From Turbatrix aceti (lineage: Eukaryota > Nematoda > Chromadorea > Rhabditida > Panagrolaimidae): a DNA stretch of 64,000 nt. Shown here piece by piece: positions 9,767-19,137 of the stretch; positions within the stretch are counted from its first letter, which is position 1; every line of letters starts with the position of its first letter. The position numbers and the translations under genes are program-made. The DNA lies in NCBI GenBank assembly GCA_963969345.1, contig OZ017768.1, positions 2,086,573-2,150,572 of the forward strand, in the 5' to 3' direction. Under the pieces are notes generated by a model. The model worked only from the letters and a program-made list of their open reading frames with translations. It searched no databases and was not told the origin of the DNA.

Positions 9767-10551
9767 CGCAACTTTTTTAATTATAAAAATTGAGATTTTG
9801 AACAGCATTGTATTCTCTAATTTAAAAAACACGTAAATCTTTTTGTTAACTATGTCATTTCTGATAAAAACTGATATAAAAGTATTACACGAAGGAACGA
9901 CAATGGTCATAAACAGTAACAAAACAATGATAAAACGAATGTTACTCGCAGACAAAATGATACGATAGTGCAAAAAATCATACTTCGTTTGACACTGTCG
10001 AACGAAAAGTAAGAAAACAAGAACAAAAACTGAACGTTACTCGGATCAAAAGTAACATGATAGCGAAAAAAAGTGTTACCATTTCGGCCTGCAAATCAAA
10101 AAGTAACAAACCACCAAAAAAAGTTGAAAGTTATAACAATAATTATTGTCACCAAAAGTAATGTTGAGCAGGCAATTTTTTTCACGTGGTTTTGACACGA
10201 AAAAAATACTTTTGTCAGTTTCAGCCGAAAAGTATTGTTTACGGTAGAAAAAAACTGTTTTTTCATACTTTTTAAGTTCATAAAAACTCGAATTTTTTTC
10301 AGTATTGGCCTACTCATGTCAGTCCCCAGTATTTTAGGTCACAACCACTACAATATCGAAATCTCCTTGAAATTATAACAAAACTTTACCAAACCTGAAT
10401 GGTTTTACAGAGCAAAAGCAATTAATGAAAACAACAAGGCAGCGAAGAGATCGATCGAAAAAATGGCAACAAAAGGCACAACTCATTGCTTATGATAACC
10501 TTGTATCGTAATAAAAAGAGAGATAATGAAAACATCGCAGTCGAAACTGAA
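9767..10551. other. Convergent intergenic space with a GTTAC-type dispersed repeat
   Basis: The space between the stops of GATA factor B (+) and the Skp1-related gene (-). About 9885-10250 is an antisense copy of a repeat found at about ten places in the window, recognised by GATCAAAAGTAACATGATAG and GCCTGCAAATCAAAAAGTAAC. No gene seen. Confidence 0.55.
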
Positions 10552-11125
10552 TTAGAGGCCGGCTTCGTCGGGAGTGATACCGTATTCAGCGAGAGACTCG
10601 GCAGTGTGTGGCTTGTAGCCGAAAAGTTCGGCGATTTCACGGCTCTTGTAGTTGGTGATCATGCAAACGATGACGCGCGAGAAGAACGAGATCATCGCCT
10701 GGCAGTTGAGGTAGTCGATGAGGTTGGCCGTCTCGATGAGGAGCTTGTGCTGGTCGTGGTAGTTCTTCTCAAGCCTAAAAATAGCAATTTTTGATTAATT
10801 GCTCATAAAACACCCAAAAAAAGACTTACTGCTCGGCAAGGCCGTCCTTGCGAATGGTCTGTCCGTTGCACAATTCCTTCAGGGTATCCGAGCCCTCGAT
10901 GCTCTTGAGAAAGTCGCGGAGAATCTCGAAGGACTCCTTGGAGTAATCCTTGATCGGGATGTCGAAGAACTCGCCTTCCCCGGGGAGAGTAGACGACATG
11001 TCCTTGACCATGGCGAAGAGTTCCACAGCGTACTTGGGAAGAACGTATTTGGCCTCGCCGAAGACCAGACGGACGTTGGAATCTTCGAGCGATGGAACAC
11101 CAGAGGAAGCAGTCGAGCCAGACAT
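10552..11125 (-). CDS. Skp1-related protein (SCF ubiquitin ligase adaptor family)
   Basis: Two exons, 10830-11125 and 10552-10774, 172 residues. The N-terminal half follows the Skp1 BTB/POZ layout (VRLVFGEAKYVLPKYAVELFA..., FDIPIKDYSKESFEILRDFL). The C-terminal half carries the best-conserved Skp1 segment, LLIETANLIDYLNCQ followed by VICMITNYKSREIAELFGY-like sequence (here VIVCMITNYKSREIAELFGY). Skp1 proteins bridge cullin-1 and F-box proteins; nematodes have many skr paralogues and I cannot say which this is. The usual C-terminal end (..NDFTEEEE..WC) is replaced by a short tail (GITPDEAGL), so F-box contact may differ. ATG at 11123-11125 lies shortly after a TTCGCTTCAG acceptor, consistent with trans-splicing. 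Confidence 0.85.
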
Positions 11126-11515
11126 ATCGAATTGGTAGATCAAAGAAAGCTGAAGCGAAAGTGGTCTGAAAATGAATCACGATGAGAAATGGAATGTGAC
11201 AAATGGGAAAGCCGCGCGACTCAAGTGAAACTGATTTATGCGCAACAAACCGATCGACAAAAAGAACGCGCTAGACAAAACGAACGCTTTCGCGAAAGCT
11301 GACTGAAAATTCGCTGCGAAAACGCTTTGTGCGCGCGCAGACTACCAAATGGCACAAAGTCTAACGAGCTTTGCTTTCGGAGATTTTAGGGGGAAGATAT
11401 AGTTTGCGCTGATGTGAGCTAAAAATATAGGAGAGAAAATAAACGAGGCCAACATGCCCAAAAATGCGTTGACTGACTGAATTCAGTCGTTTTGACACGA
11501 TGTGACCGAAACTTT

Positions 11516-11645
11516 TCGTGGTCAGATTTCGATATCGTAAACCCGCTTTTCGTGATCAGAGTTTGATATCGTAACCCACTATGAACTTTTTCGTGATCAG
11601 AGTTTGATATCGTAACCGGACTAAAGTTTTTCGTTGTCAGAGTTT
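11516..11645. repeat. Short tandem repeat, about 4 units of 34-41 bp
   Basis: Units share TTTTCGTGATCAGAGTTTGA followed by TATCGTAACC; four imperfect units occur in tandem upstream of the Skp1-related gene. Spacers of the units differ in length. Confidence 0.6.
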
Positions 11646-12105
11646 CGTACTGCGGAAATACCCGGAATAAAACCGCAGTATTCTACGCAGGGGACAAAAA
11701 CTAAAATAAGCGAAGGATGGCAGACACTGCGTTCTGCGTGCCGTCCTTGTATTGAATGAAGACAAAATGGGAGGAGACAATACAACAACAATTAGGTCAA
11801 AGTCTCATTCAAATGTTTTAGGATGGTGCTCTCCGCGAGATTGGCCGCGCGCGCGGACACCGCGGCCGCGGTGCACAAGTTCCCCGCGATAAGGTTCGGA
11901 GCAATTACGGCAAGTGTGAGTGCCGCTCGGAGGGGCCACGGTAAAGCGTTCGCATTCTCAAAGAAAGGCACCGTAAACTTTTTGTTGCTAATCGATATCA
12001 TAAATAGTCCTTCACGACCCAAAATCGTTCGTTTTTCTTCATTTTTTTTTTTAAAAAGTACCCAATTTGCCGTTTTTTATCCATTAAATTCGATTTACAT
12101 ACGTT
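11646..12105. other. Intergenic space with a possible orphan first exon
   Basis: At 11823-11915 a frame beginning MVLSARLAARADTAAAVHKF is GC-rich, Ala/Arg-rich and ends before a GTGAGT donor, which resembles a first exon encoding a mitochondrial presequence. No downstream exon was found before the next gene, so it may be a decayed copy or chance. An imperfect hairpin (AAGGATGGCAGACACTGC against GTTCTGCGTGCCGTCCTT) lies at about 11714-11750. Confidence 0.25.
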
Positions 12106-12354
12106 TCATACATAATCTTCATAATCAACAACAGCATCTCGCTTCCACTGCCCCCAGGGCAGGTTATTATCCCAACCCCATCCGCCGAAATTATTCGCCC
12201 ATCCGGAGTAGTATTCGTTGCCGTGATCCACCGGGCCGTAGGACCATTTATCCCAGCCGCTGAAGACCGCTATCGCAGCCGCTGGGGTCCAAAGTATCGT
12301 AGCTGCCACCAGCAGCATCCACAGTAACGTCGCAAGTTTATGTGCCGCCGACAT
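12106..12354 (-). CDS. Secreted Gly/Trp-rich peptide precursor, WKRD type (1)
   Basis: One exon, 82 residues. Residues 1 to about 28 are a signal peptide (hydrophobic, ending TPAAAIA). The mature part is rich in Trp, Gly, Asn and Tyr (SGWANNFGGWGWDNN) and ends GQW followed by the dibasic site KR and a 10-residue acidic tail, DAVVDYEDYV. The architecture resembles the nlp/cnc (YGGW-type) epidermal antimicrobial and neuropeptide-like precursors of nematodes, which are cleaved at basic sites; the role here is inference. Two neighbours, 12569-12784 and 13684-13920, share the ending. The start is preceded by an A/T-rich tract and TTTTAG acceptor. Confidence 0.75.
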   Translation of the reverse strand: MSAAHKLATLLWMLLVAATILWTPAAAIAVFSGWDKWSYGPVDHGNEYYSGWANNFGGWGWDNNLPWGQWKRDAVVDYEDYV

Positions 12355-12568
12355 CGCAAATTTGGCCTAAAATTTTTTTTCTTTTCAGCATTTTTTTCAA
12401 AATGTTGATAGCAAATTTATTGGAACGCTCATATTTCATGAAAACGAAGCACAAAGATTATTTAAATAACAAAAGAAAAGTGAAGTTGATAATAAAATTT
12501 ATCAAGAACAGTCAATTTCGGAGGGGAAAATTGATTAGACCGAATCAGGTGTCAGGAGTCAGGTGAAT

Positions 12569-12784
12569 TCATTCAGAAGTGGGATTTTCAGCTGTCAAGT
12601 CTCGCTTCCATCCCCAACCGTAGCCATAGCCGCCGTAGCCACCGTAGTAGTCGTAGTCACCCCAGCCGCCACCGTAACCACCCCAGCCGCCGCCGTAACC
12701 ACCCCAGCCGCCCCAGGCAAGGGCCGGCTGGGCGAGGAAGGCGATAAGAAGGACGCCAAGAATCAGTTGAGCCGCGGACACCAT
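12569..12784 (-). CDS. Secreted Gly/Trp/Tyr-rich peptide precursor, WKRD type (2)
   Basis: One exon, 71 residues. Signal peptide about 1-23 (ending AQPALA), then an almost pure Gly/Trp/Tyr repeat (GGWGGYGGGWGGYGG...) ending GWGW before KR and the 10-residue tail DLTAENPTSE. It is the closest of the three to C. elegans YGGW-type NLPs (nlp-29 family), which lack this KR-plus-acidic tail. Same strand as and 215 bp upstream of the gene at 12106-12354, so the two could be tandem duplicates. Confidence 0.75.
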   Translation of the reverse strand: MVSAAQLILGVLLIAFLAQPALAWGGWGGYGGGWGGYGGGWGDYDYYGGYGGYGYGWGWKRDLTAENPTSE

Positions 12785-13683
12785 TTTTGTTCTTTCGAGT
12801 GGAAAACCTGGGAATGACGAAAATCTCGGCCCAGACAGATTCTTATAAATGCTTTTGTTCCATGGATTCTGACATGAATCTAGTATTGTGTTTGTCTTTG
12901 CGGACTTGGAAATCCTCTTTTTTTTTCTTTTTTCTGGGGTTAAGGGTTACATTGATGGTTGTAAGCCAGTTTCGACAAAAATATTGCTTGCACGCACACA
13001 AACAGGAAGCGATGAGCAAGTCTTGTTTGTTTGTGCAAGCAAAAAAAAGCGGGAAGCGTGCAGGCTAACTACCTGAGGCGTGAATCATCGTTTTTTTCGA
13101 ATAGGTACCTTATCAGACTTGGTAACCCGGTAATACCTGGGGTATTTGGTCGGTAAACCAGTTCACACGCTAGTGCTGGTGGGGAAGTGATAAAAAAAAA
13201 ACGTGAAACAATTCTCGAAAGTTACAATTGTTGGTAGGAGTGATTAATAAAAAAATATCGTAAACAAATCGTTTACGCGTGAACGCTGTATTTACAATTT
13301 TTTTGCAAACAAATACTTGAATTGTTCATTATTGCGCGGAATGGAACTTTTTTTGATGTTTTGAACTTGGATTGGGTAAAAAAACTTGATTACGATCCCA
13401 AAAAACAAACTTTCTTTAGGATAAAATAAAATTATACGGTTTTTTGTGCGACGCATACTCCCGCCACGAAAATCCCAATTTCGCGTCGAAACCACTCCGA
13501 CGCCCAATCCTGTTTTCAAAAACCCTGTTATTTTTCCTACAATGCACCGTAAACAAACAAACAAACACCCCATGTTTTTTTAATCCACAGTTTAAATACC
13601 AAATACTATTTATGATCCACATTTTTTCGTCTTACTTTCTCTTTTGTTTCTTTTTCACCTACGTTTTTCTATTTTTCTCCACC
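12785..13683. other. Intergenic space between divergent peptide genes
   Basis: No gene seen. The stretch separates the minus-strand peptide gene ending upstream at 12784 from the plus-strand one starting at 13684 and so should contain both promoters; no motif stands out. Confidence 0.35.
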
Positions 13684-13920
13684 ATGACTACAAATCTGAT
13701 AAAAACGATTCTCTGCTGGCTTCTGATATTATCGATACTCTCTTCCCCAGTATCCTGCGTATTCCGAGGCTGGGGTCTCGGACGATATGGACTTGGCCTG
13801 GGCGATTACTACGGATCTTGGGGCGACTACGGTGGATGGTCTGGCGGCTGGGGTGACTATGGATGGGGTCCCTACGCCTGGAAACGCGACAGTGAGGTTG
13901 ACCTTCAAGATGCAACTTGA
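13684..13920 (+). CDS. Secreted Gly/Trp/Tyr-rich peptide precursor, WKRD type (3)
   Basis: One exon, 78 residues, starting at the ATG in ACCATGA; the frame stays open upstream, but only this start gives a signal peptide (about 1-25, ending SSPVSC). The mature part alternates Gly, Trp, Tyr and Asp (GDYYGSWGDYGGWSGGWGDY) and ends YAW-KR-DSEVDLQDAT, again a 10-residue acidic tail after the dibasic site. Opposite orientation to its two paralogues. Confidence 0.75.
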   Translation: MTTNLIKTILCWLLILSILSSPVSCVFRGWGLGRYGLGLGDYYGSWGDYGGWSGGWGDYGWGPYAWKRDSEVDLQDAT

Positions 13921-14213
13921 AAAAAATATTATTGTGGTAATTTGTGATATTTGTTGTTATGAAGCAGAAAAATAAAAAAATAATACTCCTGGCACGAAAA
14001 GTAAAAAAATGATAGTCTCTCAACTGGAAAAATTTCTAATCGCGCATTTTTTGAAAAGATTGTATTTTTGGTCTCGAATGGAAATCAATTTTTCGGGCGT
14101 TTTTATTTCTCAAACTGGTTTACGATGGTGTTACGTTCACAACAAGAACAAAATTCAGAAACATGTAACAAACTGTGAATAAAAAAACATAAAAAAAAAA
14201 CTGAATAAAAATG

Positions 14214-16292
14214 CTATTGCGTCAAAAGTCGGATTCTTTCCTGATCAAAAGCTTCAGCGTCAGCATGAGTTGCGCATTTGCCGTTTTCGAAGTGGGCATA
14301 CCCCTGGATCACCTCCATACAGAGGTAGCAGTACATAGTGCCACAGGGACAGGTCATTTTGTTGCACCCGCTTGCCTTGATTCCCTGAATTCCGCACTTT
14401 GGGCATCGACGGACGACCAATTCGTTGATGCGGGTTTCCCTGCAAAAAAACACGTTGATAAGAAACAAAAATTTATATGGAAATGTTTTTAACATTTTGA
14501 CCGTATTCGGGGCCTAAAATAATGGTTTCAGTACCGTAATATGATCGTTATCCTGTATACTTAGAAACTGTCGTAAAAAATGATAAATTTGTCTGAAAAT
14601 TTCAAAAATAGGTAATTTTTAGTTCAACATTGTAAAAAAACGTCAAGAACTAAAAAATAGTGTGAAATTTGAAAATGAAGCATTATGACCACGTTTTAGG
14701 CTTAAAAAGGTACTTTTGATACCGTAAACGCATCGCAAAGATGAATTTTTCAGTTAAAAATGCCAAAAAAAGAAAAAAAATTTAGGCCCAAAAACCGTAA
14801 AACTCACAATCTCCCAGCAGACGCGGTTTGCGCCGCCAAAATCGCAGCCTCCTTACAACTGCGACCCTTGTGGATATCATCGTAAGGCCGACGGCAGCTA
14901 CAGCACTGCTTCCGTCCACACTTCTCACACGTGAAATGCTCACAGCGGGAAATCCACTCAGAGCCGCAATCCTCGCATCGGACGAGATCCGGCATGTCGG
15001 TATCGACGAGACAGCGTCGCTGGAGGACTTCTTCGATCAAATCGCAGTCTTCGGCATCCATGTACCGGAAGTATTTCGCTGAAAGTGACAAAAACTGTAG
15101 AAATCGTAAATTATTTGTAGTACCGTAACCTACAGTAAACCACGCAGTTGGAACACGAATTGTCGACGCACCGAAGCCCAATGCCACCAAACGCGACGCC
15201 CATCTCGACGGACGCCCGTGCCCAGTTCCGGAAGCAAACCGTACAAGTTTTGTGAATCTCAGAACCCGGATTTTTACCGTAAAAATCACTGCACGCAACG
15301 TGACCTGTGTTTTCGTAGTACTCGGTGCCACAGATGAAGCAGGTGTACATGGAGTCATCGTCCTGGAGCGGAAACAATATTTCGGAATTCTTTGGTTTGC
15401 TAAAATGTCAGAAAATATAATAAAATTTGAAGAAACCCAAAAAAGGTAAAAACTCACGTGACTGTTTTTTTGGTTGATCGATGTGAGTGAGTTCTGGGCG
15501 GCGGCGTGTAATAGCAAGAAGTCACATCGTCAAGAACCTGCTGCGTTCCGGAATGTTTGTGTACATTGACGCGAATTCGTTGAACTTGTGAAGAAGCAGA
15601 CGATCGAGCGGGACTGAAAAAAACTTGGAACATTACTTTTGCTAAAAGAAAGAAAGAGTCACGTATAGTCATTATTTTATTATTTCGTGTGACAGTAAAA
15701 CTTGAAGTAAAAATTCTTTTCCATAAAATATAACTTTTGCTAGAAGTAACATCCATTTTTTTTGTCGTTTTTTGTTACTCTTTATTTTGCAGGCTAAAGT
15801 GCAGTAACTTTTTTTACTATTTTACATACTATTACTTTTCTACTCGAGTAACGTTCACAATTTTCGCCGTTTCGTTACATTTGTTCAAAGTATTATTCTG
15901 TTTTGTTCTGTCAATTACTAACCGTCATCATCTTACTTTTGTGACAAAAATTATCGAAAAGAGAAAAAAAATTACGCGCAAAGCCAATAAAAATTGAAAA
16001 AAACACTGAAATATCGATATCGCGCTCCTTTTTCCAGTAACGATTTTTTCCACAAAAAAACTCACGTAAAAGGATTGTTGTCGTCGTTTCGATGATTTTC
16101 TGCGGGTTGTGCGCTAAAAAATGCCGATATGAGCTTGCATGCCGACGACTGACAACAAAATCATGTATGTATAATATACCTTGGATTTCCGTTGAAAATA
16201 TCCGCAATCTGGGAAAGAAGTTTTTTTTGCTCTAAAAAGGGGAAAATGGATCATGAAGAAGTGAAAACATTCAAAAACTCACCGTTACGCAT
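14214..16292 (-). CDS. RNF216/TRIAD3-like RBR E3 ubiquitin ligase
   Basis: Seven exons: 16283-16292, 16180-16231, 16066-16113, 15458-15613, 15134-15399, 14808-15078 and 14214-14439; 342 residues, all junctions in frame. RING1 begins CFICGTEYYENTGHVAC and continues to CVDNSCSNCVVY; the in-between RING holds VRCEDCGSEW...FTCEKCGRKQCCSC; RING2 is CPKCGIQGIKASGCNKMTCP with CGTMYCYLC. The ending MEVIQGYAHF matches the RNF216-specific VSINGYDHF after RING2, which distinguishes it from ariadne and parkin. By family knowledge the Cys in ASGCNKM is the catalytic thioester Cys, and it is present. The protein is much shorter than human RNF216 because the long N-terminal region is missing; exons 1-4 encode only a low-complexity leader. 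Intron 3 holds a GTTAC-type repeat. Confidence 0.88.
15640..15905 (+). repeat. GTTAC-type dispersed repeat (intronic copy)
   Basis: Contains TTTGCAGGCTAAAGTGCAGT followed by AACTTTTTTT and CTCGAGTAACGTTCAC, the diagnostic core of the family. It lies inside the third intron of the RBR ligase gene, antisense to transcription. Confidence 0.6.
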
Positions 16293-16497
16293 CGTGTATT
16301 CGGATTTGTGAAAGATGAACCCCTCAGAATTTTTGGAATGTGGATAACGGTTTTATACTTCGTAGAATTTCGAAAAAAGGAACGCGAGCGCAGCGAACAA
16401 ACTGACTCGTGCAGCGACGCGAAACAATAAAAAATGGAGAAGCACTTTCAAGTAAAATTCAGTGTTGAACCGTTACTGCCCCTTTGTGCGTCCGTGT

Positions 16498-16690
16498 GTC
16501 CCAACTAGAGAGAGGCAAACGTTCGTGTTCGTTCGAGGTCGTATAAAATATGCTAAAAATCTGTTCGCTGTTCGTTCGCGAACACTAACAAAAATGTTCG
16601 CGTTCGTTCGATTTCTCGAACAAACATTAAAAAATGTTCGTGTTCGTTCAAGGACAAAAAAACTGCTGTTTGCCCATCCCTGGTCCCAAC
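16498..16690. mobile_element. hAT-like MITE with 8-bp target duplication
   Basis: GTCCCAAC occurs at 16498-16505 and 16683-16690 and flanks a 177-bp element (16506-16682). The ends are TAGAGAGAGGCAAACGTTCG and, read inward from the other side, CAGGGATGGGCAAACAGCAG; GGGCAAA next to a CAGGG or TAGAG start is characteristic of many hAT termini. The interior repeats GTTCGTGTTCG-like motifs. Non-autonomous. Confidence 0.8.
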
Positions 16691-16798
16691 CCGTCCCAAA
16701 ATCAAAAATCAACGCAGTATATAAAAATCGGAGAATTTCATTTTTTCAAGCATCGTAAAAAGGTAGAAAACGAGCACAAAAACAAAAACAAGAACAAG

Positions 16799-17299
16799 TT
16801 AGTAAACGTGAAGATCGTCTATCTGGACTTCGCAGACAAATGGGCGAGCCATGAAGCAGTCAGACTGGGACCACTTTCCAAGGTTGTAGGGATTGGCGGT
16901 AGCGCACTGGAGGACTTCAGAAGCGACCGTAATGACCGCCCAGTTGTTGTACTCGACCGCATCGCCGTAAGTCCACTTCCACGTCTTTGATTTGCCTTCT
17001 ACCGTATTTGCGCCAATGTAGAAGGACTGACCGTGGAACCGGTGTTTTGCGTGGTCGGAGACGAGTTCGTTGTCGAAGGCGTTGGAGAACGAAGCGAGGT
17101 GACCGCGCAGATCGCGGCAGTAGGAGAGCGCATCGATGAACGTCCTCATGCCCTGGTGGTACGAGTAGCACTTGTTATCGCGGATCGAGTGATCCGTGCC
17201 ATCTGGACAGCGCTGGAGCGGGAGCGAGGCGTTTGTGTTGAAGACCGAGCCGGCAAACGCGGCGGAAAAAACGCAGGCAAAGGCAACGAATTTGAACAT
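16799..17299 (-). CDS. Secreted C-type lectin-domain protein (1)
   Basis: One exon, 166 residues. Signal peptide about 1-16 (MFKFVAFACVFSAAFAG). A single C-type lectin-like domain follows: CPDGTDHSI and CYSYHQGMRTFIDALSYC, HLASFSNAFDNELV, FYIGANTVEG, WKWTYGDAVEYNNWAV, and the closing GKWSQSDCFMARPFVCE. The calcium/sugar motifs EPN/QPD and WND are absent, so calcium-dependent carbohydrate binding is not predicted. In nematodes such clec proteins are often intestinal and immune-related. A CATAAAA box lies about 50 bp upstream of the ATG, as in the paralogue at 55280-55768. Confidence 0.88.
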   Translation of the reverse strand: MFKFVAFACVFSAAFAGSVFNTNASLPLQRCPDGTDHSIRDNKCYSYHQGMRTFIDALSYCRDLRGHLASFSNAFDNELVSDHAKHRFHGQSFYIGANTVEGKSKTWKWTYGDAVEYNNWAVITVASEVLQCATANPYNLGKWSQSDCFMARPFVCEVQIDDLHVY

Positions 17300-17824
17300 G
17301 GCAAAAATCAGGAGATCTGACGATTTTTGAATATTTACGGACCGCTTTTATGCGCGAGCAGACTGAGGTGGCCACCTGGGTGGGCGGCACCTGATGTGAG
17401 TCTGCGGTTGCAGAAAAGACTTGGGAGCGGGCACTTGAGCACCTAAGTTCCCGGTCTCAGAGTGCCAAACAGGTGCGCGGGGATGCTCTATAGACCTGCG
17501 TGCCGAATGTTGGGAAGATTCTGACAGGTGCATACGAACTTTGACTGGGGTCAAAATTAAATTCAATAAAACTGTACAATTGATGCCCATCAACACAAAA
17601 TAATTTAAAAAAAAGTTTAAATGTGCTAATAAGCTTTTTTTAGAATCGCTGACGCCTGCTGTAACAAAAAAAAGCGCAAAACTATCAATAATGACCAAAA
17701 ACGCCAAAATGAACGTCAAAATCGAAAACAACAGTAAAAAAACATCAATGTATATATAAAAAATAACGCACACAAAAATTTCTAAAAACTTTCAAAAATT
17801 GTGTAGAAATCGGACTGAAATATA
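17300..17824. other. Upstream region of C-type lectin gene 1
   Basis: The minus-strand CATAAAAG box at about 17345-17352 is the likely core promoter. The rest shows no gene or repeat that I can support. Confidence 0.4.
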
Positions 17825-18102
17825 GTCAAAATGAAGCAAATTTGCTAAAAAAATTAACCACGTCAAAGTCATCGTCGCTGTCAGGGTAGACGTCGTCGAC
17901 TGCGTGAAAAACGGACTACCACAGGAATTCCATGTTTTCCTTCAGATTCGTCTTCCGATTGGTAATCGTCCGGGACCGGTCACCTGGCGTCACAATGAAA
18001 TCTTCCGGTGGAAAAAAAGAGATCAACCGGGCCAAAAGGATCTCCGTCGTTCCAGTGCACATGGATTTTCTTGATTGACCTCATAGTTACATATATTGAC
18101 TT
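17825..18102 (-). pseudogene. Decayed 3' copy of the gene at 22310-23553
   Basis: This stretch aligns with the last exon of the gene at 22310-23553 (shared RIPNRKTN-type segment and FLW.SVFH) and, unlike it, continues directly into an acidic tail (VYPDSDDDFDV). It has an in-frame stop where the intact gene has Gln (FLW-stop-SVFH) and a frameshift in a poly-A run. Its 3' flank (ATAGTCAAAATGAAGCAAAT) recurs at about 18633-18655 after the displaced tail of the intact gene, so the two are tandem copies. A further stretch, about 18440-18530, resembles sequence upstream of the intact gene (about 23925-23985), suggesting an internal deletion. Confidence 0.7.
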
Positions 18103-18239
18103 TGATACCTATCACAATCCACAATAACCCTAATCAAAATGGCAAAAACTGATATTCAAACTGAATTTTTATTTAAAAAAATTGTTGAATTACGTGAGCA
18201 CTATTTTCATCCGATTTTGTTGCAAAACAGGAAAATCAA

Positions 18240-18360
18240 AAATTTTTCACAGAAATTCGGATGGTTCGGATCCATCCGATCGGATTCTCGGATCGGATAA
18301 TCCGAAGCGTCAGATTTCGGATCGGATCGGATCATCCGACAGAAATTTCGGATGGCCACC
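18240..18360. repeat. CGGATC-rich short repeat
   Basis: Repeated CGGATCGGATAATCCG-type units form several overlapping short palindromes between the two gene copies. Too short to classify. Confidence 0.45.
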
Positions 18361-18706
18361 TCTGATACATAACACTTTCACACACTCGCGAAACAACGCA
18401 AGTTCATTTTCGTGTCAGAAACACCGAGGCAGCGTGAGATTTTGCCAACTAGGAATAAAACCTACTATCATTTTTCGTTTATCAACACATTCAGCGTTCC
18501 GTTATCATTTTTATTGTTTCTTATTAGATATGTAAATCGGCTAATTTACACCTTTAATCAGAATTCATGGACGCCGTTTTTGTCTTCATAATACGCTTTA
18601 TTTCTTGAAAAAAAATGAAAAAAAATACAAAAATATAGTCAAAATGAAGCAAATTTGCTAAAAAATCAAAAAAGTAAAAAAGACGCACAATCGATCCAAA
18701 TAGTTT

Positions 18707-18787
18707 CTACCATTCACCGTCGATATCAGAGTCATCGTCGTCCATGTCAAAGTCATCGTCGCTGTCAGAGTAGACGTCGACGATGTA
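18707..18787 (-). pseudogene. Displaced 3' coding end of the gene at 22310-23553
   Basis: On the minus strand this encodes an acidic tail (VDVYSDSDDDFDMDDDDSDI followed by DGEW and a stop) matching the tail kept in the decayed neighbour copy. It is separated from the rest of the gene by the fold-back transposon 18788-22324. Joining the two flanks with one copy of the dinucleotide TG puts this tail in frame with the exon upstream, as expected if the transposon split one exon. Confidence 0.7.
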
Positions 18788-19000
18788 AGGCGGTATATTT
18801 AAAATTTTCTTCAAAAAACGAAGTTTTGCAGCTGAACTCAAAAAACGAACTAAAAACAGCAAAACTCAATGTTCTCAAAAAAAAGTACATCTGAAATAAG
18901 AAATTTTTATTTCATGAAAAATTGTCCGACTAAAATGAACAAATTGACATTTTGCGAAAATGTGGACAGTCCGCACGAGAAAATGCGAGAACACGCGCAC

Positions 19001-19137
19001 AAATTGGAAAAAAATCATCTGTGAGATTTTTCCGCGTAGCGTGCGCGCACAAATTGGAAAAAAATCATCTGTGAGATTTTTCCGCGTAGCGTGCGCGCAC
19101 AAATTGGAAAAAAATCATCTGTGAGATTTTTCCGCTT
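19001..19137. repeat. 50-bp tandem repeat in left arm
   Basis: Almost three copies of an exact 50-bp unit start at 19001, 19051 and 19101; the unit contains AAATTGGAAAAAAATCATCT and TTTTTCCGCGTAGCGTGCGC. Confidence 0.85.

Noticed and set aside
19001..19137. Tandem 50-bp units considered as a CRISPR-like array
   Set aside because: There are no unique spacers, the units abut directly, and the DNA is nematode nuclear sequence.
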